Both the position numbers and the translations under genes were made by a program. Below, piece by piece: positions 15,886-24,284 of a DNA stretch of 64,000 nucleotides (positions are counted from its first letter, which is position 1; every line of letters starts with the position of its first letter). The notes beneath the pieces are model-generated. The model ran no database searches and was not told the DNA's origin. It saw only the letters and a list, made by a program, of their open reading frames with translations. The stretch covers positions 2,356,001-2,420,000 of the forward strand of contig NZ_LR880474.1 of NCBI RefSeq assembly GCF_904066215.1, written 5' to 3'. This DNA comes from Microbacterium sp. Nx66. GTDB lineage: Bacteria > Actinomycetota > Actinomycetes > Actinomycetales > Microbacteriaceae.

Positions 15886-16809
15886 ATGGGCATGCCCTCC
15901 CCGCTTCCCGTGCGCGACGGGGTCGGCGCGACCCGGCTGCACGTGCCGATGACGGGTGCATGGCCCACCGTCGCCGCCTACATGGTCGAGCGGTTCTTCC
16001 ACCTGGATCCGGAGCGGCTGCTCGTGCGCTTCGACCGCGGGGAGATCGTCGCGCGCGACGGCCGGCCGCTCTCCCGGGACACGCCTCTCGGCGCCGAGGA
16101 GTTCGTCTGGTACTACCGGGAGCCTCCGGCCGAGAAGGAGATCCCGTTCGCCGAGGAGATCCTGCACCAGGACGAGCACCTGGTGGTGGTGGACAAGCCG
16201 CACTTCCTCCCCACCACGCCGGGCGGCAAGTACCTGCAGAACTCCGCCCTCGTCCGGCTGCGCAACCGTCTCGGCAACCCGGATCTCACGCCCATCCACC
16301 GCCTCGACCGGGCCACGGCGGGGCTGCTGATGTTCTCCGCCCGCCCTGCCACCCGCGGCGCCTACCAACTGCTCTTCGAGGACCGCCGCGTGGAGAAGGT
16401 CTACGAGGCCGTCTCCGCGCGCCCGGCGGACTGGGATCCGTCGCGGTTCCCGCTCGTCTACCGCAACCGCATCGAGAAGCTCCGCGGTCAGGTGTGCGTG
16501 CAGGTGGATGAGGACGGCGAGCCGAACTCCGAGACGCTGATCGAGGTCATCGCCACCGACGACCGCGTCGTGCACACGCTTCTCCGTCCGCACAGCGGGA
16601 AGATGCACCAGCTCCGCGTGCACCTCGCCGCGCTCGGCCTCGGCATCCTCCACGACGGCTTCTACCCCGTGCTGCAGCCGGAGCGTCCGGACGACTTCAC
16701 CCGCCCGCTCCAGCTCCTCGCACGCGAGCTCCGGTTCACCGACCCGCTGAGCGGGCAGGAGCGCACGTTCACCACGCGCCGGAGCCTGCAGGAGGCCCCG
16801 GCACGCTGA
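15886..16809 (+). CDS. RluA-family RNA pseudouridine synthase
   Basis: 307 residues. Isomerises uridine to pseudouridine in 23S rRNA or tRNA. The catalytic loop is HRLDRATAG (the Asp is the nucleophile). LVVVDKPHFLPTTPGG is the motif before it, and HSGKMHQLRVHLA the one after (Arg/Lys stabilising). An N-terminal S4-like segment (WPTVAAYMVERFFHLDPERLLVRF) binds RNA. The target uridine cannot be assigned. Only 6 bp separate its stop from the convergent metI stop, so no space exists for an independent terminator. Confidence 0.93.
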   Translation: MGMPSPLPVRDGVGATRLHVPMTGAWPTVAAYMVERFFHLDPERLLVRFDRGEIVARDGRPLSRDTPLGAEEFVWYYREPPAEKEIPFAEEILHQDEHLVVVDKPHFLPTTPGGKYLQNSALVRLRNRLGNPDLTPIHRLDRATAGLLMFSARPATRGAYQLLFEDRRVEKVYEAVSARPADWDPSRFPLVYRNRIEKLRGQVCVQVDEDGEPNSETLIEVIATDDRVVHTLLRPHSGKMHQLRVHLAALGLGILHDGFYPVLQPERPDDFTRPLQLLARELRFTDPLSGQERTFTTRRSLQEAPAR

Positions 16810-16815
16810 TCGGCC

Positions 16816-17475
16816 TCAGCGGCGCATGACCTTCCGCGCGAGCCGGGTGCCGAGCGTCTGAGCCACGTGCACGAACACGACGATGAGGAGCACAGCCGCC
16901 CACATCACGACAGGCTCGAACTGGCGTCGGCCGTACGTCAACGCAAAGTTTCCCAGCCCGCCTGCGCCGATGTAACCCGCCATCGCCGTCATATCGATAA
17001 GCGCCACGATCACGAATGTGTATCCCAGGATTAGCGGCCCAAGCGCCTCGGGGATCACCACCGTGAGGAGGGTTCGCCACGGTCCGGCTCCCATCGCGCG
17101 CGCGGCTTCGATGACTCCCGGCGAGACACCGACCAGATGCTGCTCGACGATCCGGCCGATGGCGAACATCGACGCCACCACCAGGGCGACGATGGCAGCG
17201 TTCGTGCCGATGCCGCTGCCCACGATGAATCGGGAGAACGGGATCAGGACCGTGATGAGGATCACGAAGGGGATCGGGCGGAAGAAGTTGATGAAGAGGT
17301 TCAGCACGGCGGAGATCGCTCTGTTCTGCAGCATGCCGCCCGGCCGTGTCAGGTACAGCCCCACTCCGATCAGGCCTCCCAACAGACCGCCCAGCACCAG
17401 CGTCAGCGACACCATGTAAAGCGTCTCGACGGCAGCCGTCCAGAACTCAGGACCCAACTCGATCAGACGATCCAT
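16816..17475 (-). CDS. metI: Methionine ABC transporter permease
   Basis: 219 residues with five or six hydrophobic segments. The EAA loop reads VIEAARAMGAGPWRTLLTVVIPEALGPLI and contacts the ATPase (motif EAARAMG). It matches the MetI family in length and pattern (FRPIPFVILITVLIPFSR). Its ATG overlaps the metN stop by one base. Together with MetN and MetQ it imports D/L-methionine or related compounds. Confidence 0.93.
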   Translation of the reverse strand: MDRLIELGPEFWTAAVETLYMVSLTLVLGGLLGGLIGVGLYLTRPGGMLQNRAISAVLNLFINFFRPIPFVILITVLIPFSRFIVGSGIGTNAAIVALVVASMFAIGRIVEQHLVGVSPGVIEAARAMGAGPWRTLLTVVIPEALGPLILGYTFVIVALIDMTAMAGYIGAGGLGNFALTYGRRQFEPVVMWAAVLLIVVFVHVAQTLGTRLARKVMRR

Positions 17476-18518
17476 CAGCGCACCTCCTCGCGGTCGATGT
17501 CCGTCACTTCGATGCGCTCCGAGATCCGTGCAAGCGTCGCGTCGATGCGAGCGTCGTCCCCGCGGATCGCGAGAGTCAAGTGGCCGAAGGCCCTACCGCG
17601 GATGTCGTTGATACCTCCGAAGACGAGCTCGAACTCCAGCCCGGCCTCCGCCAGCTCAAGGAAAACCTGCGCCTGGGACGGACCACCGTCACGGAAGGAG
17701 AACGTTACGAGTCGTCCCTGGTGCCGTTCACGCAGGACGGCGCGTTCGGACGGGGAGGGAACGCCCTTGACGACCGTACCGACGAATCGCTGCGACGCGG
17801 CATGCTGCGGGTTGGAGAAGACCTCGAACACGTCTCCCTGCTCGATCACTCGCCCGCGGTCCATGACGGCGACCCTGGTCGCGAGCGTCTGGATGACGTC
17901 CATCTCGTGGGTGATGACGACGATCGTGACGCCCTGCTCCTCATTGACGCGCTTGAGCAGGGAGAGGACCTCATGTGTCGTCTCCGGGTCCAGCGCACTG
18001 GTCGCTTCGTCGGCGAGGAGGATCGCCGGCCTGGTCGCGAGCGCCCGCGCGATCCCGACGCGCTGCTTCTGCCCTCCCGACAGGTGCTCGGGGTACGAGC
18101 GTGCCTTGTCGCTCAGCCCCACGAAAGACAGCATCTCGGTCACGCGCGCGTCGATGTCGGCCTTCGACCATCCCGCGAGCTTCAGCGGATACGCGATGTT
18201 GGCCCGCACGCTCTTCGATGAGAAGAGGTTGAACTGCTGGAAGATCATCCCGATTCCGCTTCGCACGCGCCGGAGCTCACGTTCGCTGAGTGCGGTGATC
18301 TCGACCTCGTCGACGGTGATGCGGCCCGCGGAGGCCGGCTCCAACGCGTTGATGAGCCGCACCAGGGTGGACTTCCCCGCACCCGAATAGCCGATGATTC
18401 CGAAGACATCTCCCTGCTCGATCTGCAGAGACACATCGTCGACGGCGGTGATCTGCGTGCCGGATGCGGACGGCGAGGGGTAGCTCTTCGACACGTGCTC
18501 GAGGGAGACGATCGGCAT
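17475..18518 (-). CDS. metN: Methionine ABC transporter ATP-binding protein
   Basis: 347 residues. The ATPase domain has Walker A GYSGAGKST, Q-loop IFQQFNLFSS, signature LSGGQKQR, Walker B AILLADEATSALD and H-loop VITHEM. The C-terminal regulatory NIL domain (about 265-345) is present; in MetN it binds methionine and shuts down transport. Gene order metQ-metN-metI, with a hairpin between metQ and metN. Confidence 0.95.
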   Translation of the reverse strand: MPIVSLEHVSKSYPSPSASGTQITAVDDVSLQIEQGDVFGIIGYSGAGKSTLVRLINALEPASAGRITVDEVEITALSERELRRVRSGIGMIFQQFNLFSSKSVRANIAYPLKLAGWSKADIDARVTEMLSFVGLSDKARSYPEHLSGGQKQRVGIARALATRPAILLADEATSALDPETTHEVLSLLKRVNEEQGVTIVVITHEMDVIQTLATRVAVMDRGRVIEQGDVFEVFSNPQHAASQRFVGTVVKGVPSPSERAVLRERHQGRLVTFSFRDGGPSQAQVFLELAEAGLEFELVFGGINDIRGRAFGHLTLAIRGDDARIDATLARISERIEVTDIDREEVR

Positions 18519-18567
18519 AGGTTCTCCGGTCTTGAGGGAGGAAAGGGCGGGGTCGGCCTGAGACGAC

Positions 18568-18599
18568 GAATCGGGCGACGCGTCCGCGTCGCCCGATTC
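18568..18599. terminator. Intercistronic hairpin between metQ and metN
   Basis: Perfect 15-bp inverted repeat, GAATCGGGCGACGCG / CGCGTCGCCCGATTC, with a 2-nt core. It lies after metQ and before metN on the same transcript and lacks a U-tract on the minus strand. It more likely protects the metQ 3' end or partly terminates, giving more binding protein than transporter. Confidence 0.7.
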
Positions 18600-18615
18600 T
18601 CTCAGGTGAACCTGA

Positions 18616-19521
18616 TCAACCGTTCGCAGCGACGTCCTTCTGGACGTCCTTCAGCAGCGAGGCCAGCTCATCTGCCGGCGTCTGCAGAGTGACACCGGTT
18701 CCTCCGGACGACTTCGCCAGCCCCTCCTGCACAGCTTCGTCGGTCTGGAAGATCTCGACGAGCTTGAGGTACGTCTCATTGTCGACGTCCTCGGCGCGAG
18801 ACGCGAAGATGTTCACATACTGGAGCGCACTCGGGTCCTCGGGGTCGTCGGTGAAGAGCGCATCGTCGAACGAGAGGCCCGCATCCTCGACGAAGTCGTT
18901 GTTGATGACGGCCGCAGCCACGTCGGGCAGAGCCTCCGGGGTGAGAGCAGCCTCCAGCGCGGTGACCTTGACCGACGACTTGCTCTCGTCCACATCTGCG
19001 AGATCAGAGAAAGCCGTGCCGCCGTCCTTAAGCTCGACGAGGCCAGCGGCCTGAAGCACGAGAAGCGCGCGGGCCTGGTTGGAGGCGTCGTCGGGAACCG
19101 CGACGGTCTCCCCCTCAGGAATGTCCTTCACCGAGTCGTACTTCGTCGAGTAGAGACCGAGCGGGTAGATCTGCGTCGAACCGATCGCCGCGAGGTCATC
19201 CCCCGAGGCCTCGTTGTACTGCGCCAGGTACACGACGTGCTGGAACTGATTGAGGTCGATCTCCCCCTCGCTCAGCGCCGGGTTGGGCAGCTCGTACGAG
19301 CCGAAGTCGACGAGTTCGACCGTGATGCCGGCGTCAGCCGCCGCATCCACGAAAGCGGGCCACTGCGGGTCGCTCTCGCCGACCACGCCGATCTTGACGG
19401 TCTCGTTCTCGGAACCGCCGTCGCCGGACCCCGCGTCGGACGAGGTGGCGCACCCGGCAAGGGCGACGAACAGCGGGACCGCGGCGAGCGCGGCGAGGGC
19501 GGAGGTGGTGCGGCGGGACAT
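18616..19521 (-). CDS. metQ: Methionine-binding lipoprotein (NlpA/MetQ family)
   Basis: 301 residues. Lipobox ALAGC (Cys24) after a short signal peptide (MSRRTT...). The body starts VKIGVVGESDPQWPAFVDAA and contains DLNQFQHVVYLAQYN, the family's ligand-loop segment, and a VPDDASNQARALLVLQAAGL block typical of MetQ. It delivers methionine to MetNI outside the membrane. The start ending at 19521 is supported by AGGAAGGA upstream. Leucine- and methionine-sparing sequence and the leader support methionine control. Confidence 0.94.
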   Translation of the reverse strand: MSRRTTSALAALAAVPLFVALAGCATSSDAGSGDGGSENETVKIGVVGESDPQWPAFVDAAADAGITVELVDFGSYELPNPALSEGEIDLNQFQHVVYLAQYNEASGDDLAAIGSTQIYPLGLYSTKYDSVKDIPEGETVAVPDDASNQARALLVLQAAGLVELKDGGTAFSDLADVDESKSSVKVTALEAALTPEALPDVAAAVINNDFVEDAGLSFDDALFTDDPEDPSALQYVNIFASRAEDVDNETYLKLVEIFQTDEAVQEGLAKSSGGTGVTLQTPADELASLLKDVQKDVAANG

Positions 19522-19589
19522 GATGAGGGGTTCCTTCCTGGCGGGACTCGACAACGTTAGGCAGGAGGCCGCGTTGTCGCGGAATCGGG

Positions 19590-19685
19590 ATGTCACACGG
19601 CGTCATAGCCGCGTGGCACCCTCGGTTGCTGGGGTACGTGGAGCCCGCGGTGGCGCATTCCCCACGGCACCGGATCGCGTAAGAC
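19590..19685 (-). promoter_or_regulatory. SAM-riboswitch-like leader of metQ (candidate)
   Basis: On the minus strand the metQ leader reads CCCCAGCAACCG followed by AGGGTGCCACG (19613-19635), which matches the conserved GCAACC and GGUGCC core of SAM-I/SAM-IV-clan aptamers. A GTGGGG/CCCC pairing lies 5' of it and a stem CACGCGGC/GCCGTGTG lies 3'. The classic GAGGGA segment and the closing P1 helix are not clear by eye, so the exact class is uncertain. Upstream of a methionine importer this is a sensible place for SAM control. Confidence 0.42.
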
Positions 19686-19785
19686 AAGGAAACAGTCTTC
19701 GCCAGAATTCGGTGCACGTGCTGGGCTCGACGCGCTCATCCGAGCGAAGGCGCCGTCTGGCGCCACAGCAACGACCGGAGAAATC

Positions 19786-20424
19786 ATGAACAGACATCAG
19801 AAGGCCGGACTCGCGGTCGCCGCAGCCGCGGCACTTTCCCTCTCCCTCACGTCAGCCGCGTATGCGGCTACCGAAGAGAAGCCTTCGTATGCGTCATCCA
19901 CGATCGTCGTGTCAGACGTACGAACTGGAGAGATCGTCTACCAGCAGACAGAGCAGATACCGGTTGAGGAGGGCAGCACTACCGCCACCATAGAGACGCG
20001 AGTTCCTTCTCCTCCCGTCCCGAGCGCGCCCGTAATCCCCGGTGTCGTGGCTCCACGCTCCTCGGTGGGCGGCAACCACGACAACGGATCGGTCAAGTCG
20101 TCCATCACGATTACCTACAGCCTGAACAGCAAAGGCGATCAGATCCGGTCAGAGAAGGTCACCGGTCGATGGACGCCAGATCCCGGGTTCGCCCTCCAGG
20201 GTCGAAAGGTAGAGATTTACAGCGGCGGAGGCTCACCGTCCATCATCAAGAAGGCCCCCACGACGAATACCTACAGTTACAACACGGGGTGGGGCTTCCA
20301 GACCAAGCCGCCGCAGAACTCGCTCACCTCTCCCCGGGTGCTCGCCGAGGTGAAGTTCAAGCTCTCGGGAACCGGGAGCGCATGGTTGAAGCTGACGCAC
20401 TGGGTGGATCTTTCAGGCGTGTAG
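19786..20424 (+). CDS. Secreted protein of unknown function
   Basis: 212 residues; I do not recognise a family. A clear Sec signal peptide (residues 1-27, ending SAAYA-A) is followed by about 185 residues rich in Ser, Thr and Pro, including PSPPVPSAPVIPG near 75. The later half looks beta-rich (SITITYSLNSKG, VLAEVKFKLSGTG). No transmembrane anchor, sortase signal or catalytic motif is seen. Codon use is visibly less GC-biased than the neighbours (more TCC/TAT/ACT/TTC mixes), so acquisition is possible. It is a single gene with its own terminator; GGAG lies upstream of the ATG. Confidence 0.7.
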   Translation: MNRHQKAGLAVAAAAALSLSLTSAAYAATEEKPSYASSTIVVSDVRTGEIVYQQTEQIPVEEGSTTATIETRVPSPPVPSAPVIPGVVAPRSSVGGNHDNGSVKSSITITYSLNSKGDQIRSEKVTGRWTPDPGFALQGRKVEIYSGGGSPSIIKKAPTTNTYSYNTGWGFQTKPPQNSLTSPRVLAEVKFKLSGTGSAWLKLTHWVDLSGV

Positions 20425-20438
20425 CCGTTGCTACCGGA

Positions 20439-20472
20439 GCGGGACCGGGCGCAAGCGTGCGCCCGGTCCCGC
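20439..20472. terminator. Terminator hairpin after the secreted protein gene
   Basis: Perfect 15-bp stem GCGGGACCGGGCGCA / TGCGCCCGGTCCCGC with an AGCG loop, followed by TTCGC. It lies 15 bp past the stop and before the convergent antiporter gene. Confidence 0.85.
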
Positions 20473-20534
20473 TTCGCAAGTCCTGTCTGATCGGGACGGG
20501 AACGACGAAACCGCATAGCCGCGTGCGAGGCGGG

Positions 20535-22313
20535 TCAGTCGAGCTCTTCGATGCCCTGCAGGCGCACCTGCTCCAGGTCGAGACGGGCGGAGATCCGGCG
20601 GACGACCATGTCGTCCACGGTGCCGGCGCCGCGGAGCCCGAGCAGGACCTCGCGCTTGCGGTCGAGCAGCGCGAGCTTGAGCCGGGTGTGCTCTTCGTGC
20701 CGCACGAGCGGCGAGCGCTGGGCGAGGTCGACGTCGGCGGAGGTCGCGATCATCTGCAGCGTCGTGCCGTCCGTCGCCTCGGGGTCGGGGGCGGTCCCGG
20801 CCGACACGGCGACGTCGCCCGCGTCCTCGTCCTCGCGGCTGCGCGCATCTCCCCCGGTGCCGTAGGGATCGGGCTCGCCGAGCATCTCGTCCAGCGCGTC
20901 GGCCTCGGCGTCGATGAGCGCCTGCTCCCGCGCGAGTGTCCGGGCGTTCGCGAACTCCAGCGCCTGGTACCCCTCGGCACGCACCCGATCGCGCACCTCC
21001 TGGCCGATGCCGTGCTCGGCGGCGAGGTCGTCGAGTGCGGCCAGGGCCGCTCCGGAGATCGCGCGCTCGGCGAGCTCGTACTCCTCGTCCTCGGCATGGT
21101 CGACCGGGAATCGCGCCCAGCGCACGAGCGCGGGGAGGAGAGGCGCCTGCACGAGGAGGCTGAGCAGGATCACGCCGGCGGTGACGAAGACGATCTCGTC
21201 ACGGCCGCCCACGACGCTCCCCTCGGAGACGCCGGTCGGCACCGACAGTGCGATCGCCAGCGACACCGCTCCGCGCATGCCGGCGACCGTGGACACGAGT
21301 CGGGCGCGGGAGCGGGCGCCGCGCGGCGGGCGTTCGGCCGGGCGACGCTGGAACAGCACGTTGAGGAGCTGGAACACGTACCGGACGGCGAAGAGCGTCG
21401 CCCACACGGCGAGCGTCACGAGCACCAGGCGGCCGATGGCGGCGGCGGAGATCTCGTGCGCGACGAACTGCACCTCGAGGCCGATGAGGACGAACAGCGC
21501 CCCGTTGAGGAGGAAGACGCCGAACGGCCAGGCGGCGTCGGCCTGTCGGCGCGAGGCCGCCGTCGTCACGCGCGGCGACACCCAGGCGACGATCAGTCCG
21601 GCGACGACCACGGCGAGCACGCCCGACGCGTGGACGAGCTCGGCGATGAGGAACGCGGAGAACGGCACGAGCAGCAGCGTGACGTTGATGACGATGGTGG
21701 AGGAGATGCGGCGCAGCAGCAGCGTGGCCAGGGCCGCGACCGCGATCCCCGCGGCGATCCCGCCCACGTACGACACCAGAACGTCCCAGGTGACCGAGAG
21801 CGGCGTCACCTGGCCGCCCAGCGCGAGGGACACCGCGATGGCGTAGAGCACGAGCGCGGTGCCGTCGTTGGTCAGGCTCTCGGCCTTGAGCTTCATGAAC
21901 ATCCGACGCGGCAGCAGCCGACCGAGGGCCGCGACGGCCGTGGCGTCGGGCGGCGCGACCGCGGCCCCGAGGATGAGGGCGATCTCCCAGGGCATGCCGA
22001 ACAGCACGCCGATGCCGGCCACCGCGAACGCGGAGGCGACGACGAGAAGGGTGCTCATCGGCACGATGTAGCGGAAGTCGCGGCGGATCGACCGCAGCGA
22101 CGTGGTCAGGCTCTCCCAGAACAGCATCACCGGCAGGAACAGCAGCAGCACGGTCTCCGGCGGAAGCTGCACCTCGCGCAGCGGCGGGATGAATCCCAGC
22201 GCCAGACCGAGGATGACGAGGACGAGGGGCAGCGCGAGACGCACGCGCGGGGCGATCAGGGTTCCGACGAGGATCGTGAGTCCGAGCAGGACGGTTACTT
22301 CGAGGCCTTCCAT
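20535..22313 (-). CDS. Na+/H+ antiporter, CPA1 (NhaP/NhaG-like)
   Basis: 592 residues. Twelve or more hydrophobic segments fill residues about 1-400. The ion-binding ND motif is in ESLTNDGTALVLYA, and a TVAGMRGAVSLAIALS segment (RGAVSLA) is conserved in CPA1 exchangers. A long cytoplasmic C-terminal tail (about 410-592) is acidic and helical and probably regulatory. It exports Na+ or K+ in exchange for H+ for pH and salt balance. The ATG ending at 22313 is preferred over the TTG 12 bp upstream because GGGAG is correctly spaced. Confidence 0.92.
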   Translation of the reverse strand: MEGLEVTVLLGLTILVGTLIAPRVRLALPLVLVILGLALGFIPPLREVQLPPETVLLLFLPVMLFWESLTTSLRSIRRDFRYIVPMSTLLVVASAFAVAGIGVLFGMPWEIALILGAAVAPPDATAVAALGRLLPRRMFMKLKAESLTNDGTALVLYAIAVSLALGGQVTPLSVTWDVLVSYVGGIAAGIAVAALATLLLRRISSTIVINVTLLLVPFSAFLIAELVHASGVLAVVVAGLIVAWVSPRVTTAASRRQADAAWPFGVFLLNGALFVLIGLEVQFVAHEISAAAIGRLVLVTLAVWATLFAVRYVFQLLNVLFQRRPAERPPRGARSRARLVSTVAGMRGAVSLAIALSVPTGVSEGSVVGGRDEIVFVTAGVILLSLLVQAPLLPALVRWARFPVDHAEDEEYELAERAISGAALAALDDLAAEHGIGQEVRDRVRAEGYQALEFANARTLAREQALIDAEADALDEMLGEPDPYGTGGDARSREDEDAGDVAVSAGTAPDPEATDGTTLQMIATSADVDLAQRSPLVRHEEHTRLKLALLDRKREVLLGLRGAGTVDDMVVRRISARLDLEQVRLQGIEELD

Positions 22314-22352
22314 CGCTACTCCCAACAGTCGTGGGAGAAGGATATTCCTCCG

Positions 22353-24242
22353 TCAGCCGATCTGCTCCGTGAGTTCGAACCAGCGCAGCTCCAGCTCCTC
22401 GATCTCGGCCTCCTGCGCCGAGATCGCCTTCATCCGCTCGCCGAGGCCCTCGTAGTCGGACTGGTCGTGGTCGGCGAGGGCGTGCTTGGCCGTGTCGACC
22501 TGCTGCGTGAGCTTCTGGATGCGGCGCTCCAGGGCGGCGGCTTCCTTCTGCGCCGCCCGGAGAGCAGCGCCGTCGAGACCGCTCGTTGCGGGGGCCGCTG
22601 CCGCGGTCGCCGGGGCCGTCTCGAGGTGCTGTCGCAGGCGCAGGTACTCGTCGACGCCGCCCGGGAGATGCCGCAGGCGCCCCGCGCCGTCCGGACCGGG
22701 AAGGATCGCGTACTGCTGATCCGTCACCCGCTCCAGGAAGTACCGGTCGTGGCTCACGACGAGGAGCGTGCCCGACCAGGAGTCGAGGAGGTCCTCGATC
22801 GCGGCGAGCATGTCGGTGTCCATGTCGTTCGTGGGCTCGTCGAGGATGAGCACGTTCGGCTGGTCGAGCAGCACCAGCAGCAGCTGCAACCGACGCTGCT
22901 GGCCACCGGAGAGATCCTTCACCGGCGTCGAGAGCTGGGCGGACGAGAACCCGAGTCGCTCCAGGAGCTGTCCGGGCGTGAGGTCCTGCGCCTTCGACCC
23001 GGCGCCGAGCGTGTACGACGTGCGCAGACCCGAGATGACCACGCGCACGGGGTCGTTCCAGTGCGGCAGGAGTTCGTCGAGGCGCTGCGTGAGAGTGCGC
23101 ACCTGCACGGTCTTCCCTCGCTTGATCCGCCCCTCGGTGGGCTCGACCGTGCCGGAGATGAGCCCCAGGAGGGTGGACTTCCCGGCACCGTTCACGCCGA
23201 GGATGCCCGTGCGCTCGCCCGGGGCGATCCGCCACTCCACGTCCTTGAGCACGGTCTTCCCGCCCCCTGAGCCTCCCTGGGTCCCTGAGCCTCCCTGGGT
23301 CCCTGAGCCTGCCTGGGTCCCTGAGCCTGCCTGGGTCCCTGAGCTTGTCGAAGGGTACGTCACCCCCACATCGAGCAGGTCGACGACGTCCTTGCCCAGC
23401 CGCGAGACGGCGAGCGACTGCAGCGAGACCTTGTCGCGGATCTCGGGCACGTCGGCGATGAGCTCGTTGGCGGCGTCGATGCGGAACTTCGGCTTGCTGG
23501 TGCGGGCCGGGGCACCGCGGCGCAGCCAGGCGAGCTCCTTGCGGGCGAGGTTCTGCCGCTTCGCCTCTGTCGCCGCCGCCATGCGGTCGCGCTCGACCCG
23601 CTGCAGGATGTAGGCCGCGTAGCCGCCCTCGAAGGGCTCGACGATGCGGTCGTGCACCTCCCACGTCTCGGTGCAGATCTCGTCGAGGAACCACCGGTCG
23701 TGGGTCACGACGAGGAGGGCTCCGGCGTTCGCGGGCCAGCGCTTCTTGAGGTGCCCGGCGAGCCACGTGATCGCCTCGACGTCGAGGTGGTTCGTCGGCT
23801 CATCGAGCGCGATGACGTCCCAGTCGCCCGTGAGCAGTTTCGCGAGGGACACACGGCGGCGCTGCCCGCCGGAGAGGGAGCCGATCTGCGCGTCCCACGG
23901 CAGATCCGTCAGCAGCCCCTCGATCACATCGCGGACGCGGGCGTCTCCGGCCCATTCGTGCTCGGCCATGTCGCCGACCACGGCGGCGGCGATCGTGATG
24001 TCGTCGGGGAGCGTGTCGGCCTGGTCGAGGACGCCGATGCGGGTGCCGCCGCGCACGGTCACGCGCCCGGAGTCCGGTTCCTTCCGGCCGGCGAGCATGG
24101 CGAGAAGGCTGGACTTGCCGTCGCCGTTGCGGCCGACGATGCCGATGCGGTCGCCCTCCTCGATGCCGAGGGTCACGGCGTCGAAGACGACGCGGGTCGG
24201 GTATTCGAGGTGCAGGGCTTCGGCCCCGAGAAGATGTGCCAT
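22353..24242 (-). CDS. ABC-F family ATPase (Uup/EttA type) with repeat-expanded linker
   Basis: 629 residues. Two ABC domains without membrane segments: Walker A GRNGDGKSS and GVNGAGKST, signatures LSGGQRRR and LSGGQQRR, Walker B VIALDEPTNHLD and VLILDEPTNDMD. The C-terminal end is a coiled coil (about 560-629) as in Uup. ABC-F proteins act on ribosomes in translation or antibiotic protection; which role applies cannot be read here. Its inter-domain linker contains four in-frame copies of a Gly/Ser/Thr/Gln hexapeptide (SGTQAG / SGTQGG) encoded by an 18-bp minisatellite at 23265-23355. It starts at the ATG ending 24242. Confidence 0.93.
   Translation of the reverse strand: MAHLLGAEALHLEYPTRVVFDAVTLGIEEGDRIGIVGRNGDGKSSLLAMLAGRKEPDSGRVTVRGGTRIGVLDQADTLPDDITIAAAVVGDMAEHEWAGDARVRDVIEGLLTDLPWDAQIGSLSGGQRRRVSLAKLLTGDWDVIALDEPTNHLDVEAITWLAGHLKKRWPANAGALLVVTHDRWFLDEICTETWEVHDRIVEPFEGGYAAYILQRVERDRMAAATEAKRQNLARKELAWLRRGAPARTSKPKFRIDAANELIADVPEIRDKVSLQSLAVSRLGKDVVDLLDVGVTYPSTSSGTQAGSGTQAGSGTQGGSGTQGGSGGGKTVLKDVEWRIAPGERTGILGVNGAGKSTLLGLISGTVEPTEGRIKRGKTVQVRTLTQRLDELLPHWNDPVRVVISGLRTSYTLGAGSKAQDLTPGQLLERLGFSSAQLSTPVKDLSGGQQRRLQLLLVLLDQPNVLILDEPTNDMDTDMLAAIEDLLDSWSGTLLVVSHDRYFLERVTDQQYAILPGPDGAGRLRHLPGGVDEYLRLRQHLETAPATAAAAPATSGLDGAALRAAQKEAAALERRIQKLTQQVDTAKHALADHDQSDYEGLGERMKAISAQEAEIEELELRWFELTEQIG
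23265..23355. repeat. 18-bp in-frame minisatellite inside the ABC-F linker
   Basis: Four adjacent 18-bp units: CCCTGAGCCTCCCTGGGT twice (23265, 23283) and CCCTGAGCCTGCCTGGGT twice (23301, 23319). They end in CCCTGAGCTTGTCGAAGGG (23337-23355). The last word is almost identical to an insert in tatD at 56963-56981. Because 18 is divisible by three, copy number can change without frameshift. Confidence 0.9.
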
Positions 24243-24284
24243 GTCCTCTCCAGGGTAGTCGCGCCGCGTCGGGCGGTCGCCCGG

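Noticed and set aside
20169..23270. Long open frame on the plus strand, antisense to the antiporter and ABC-F genes
   Set aside because: Its translation is low-complexity Arg/Glu/His-rich, typical of the antisense of high-GC genes; the minus strand has clear domain motifs.
23265..23355. Minisatellite as a CRISPR array
   Set aside because: Units are contiguous 18-mers without spacers, inside a coding gene, and no cas genes are present.
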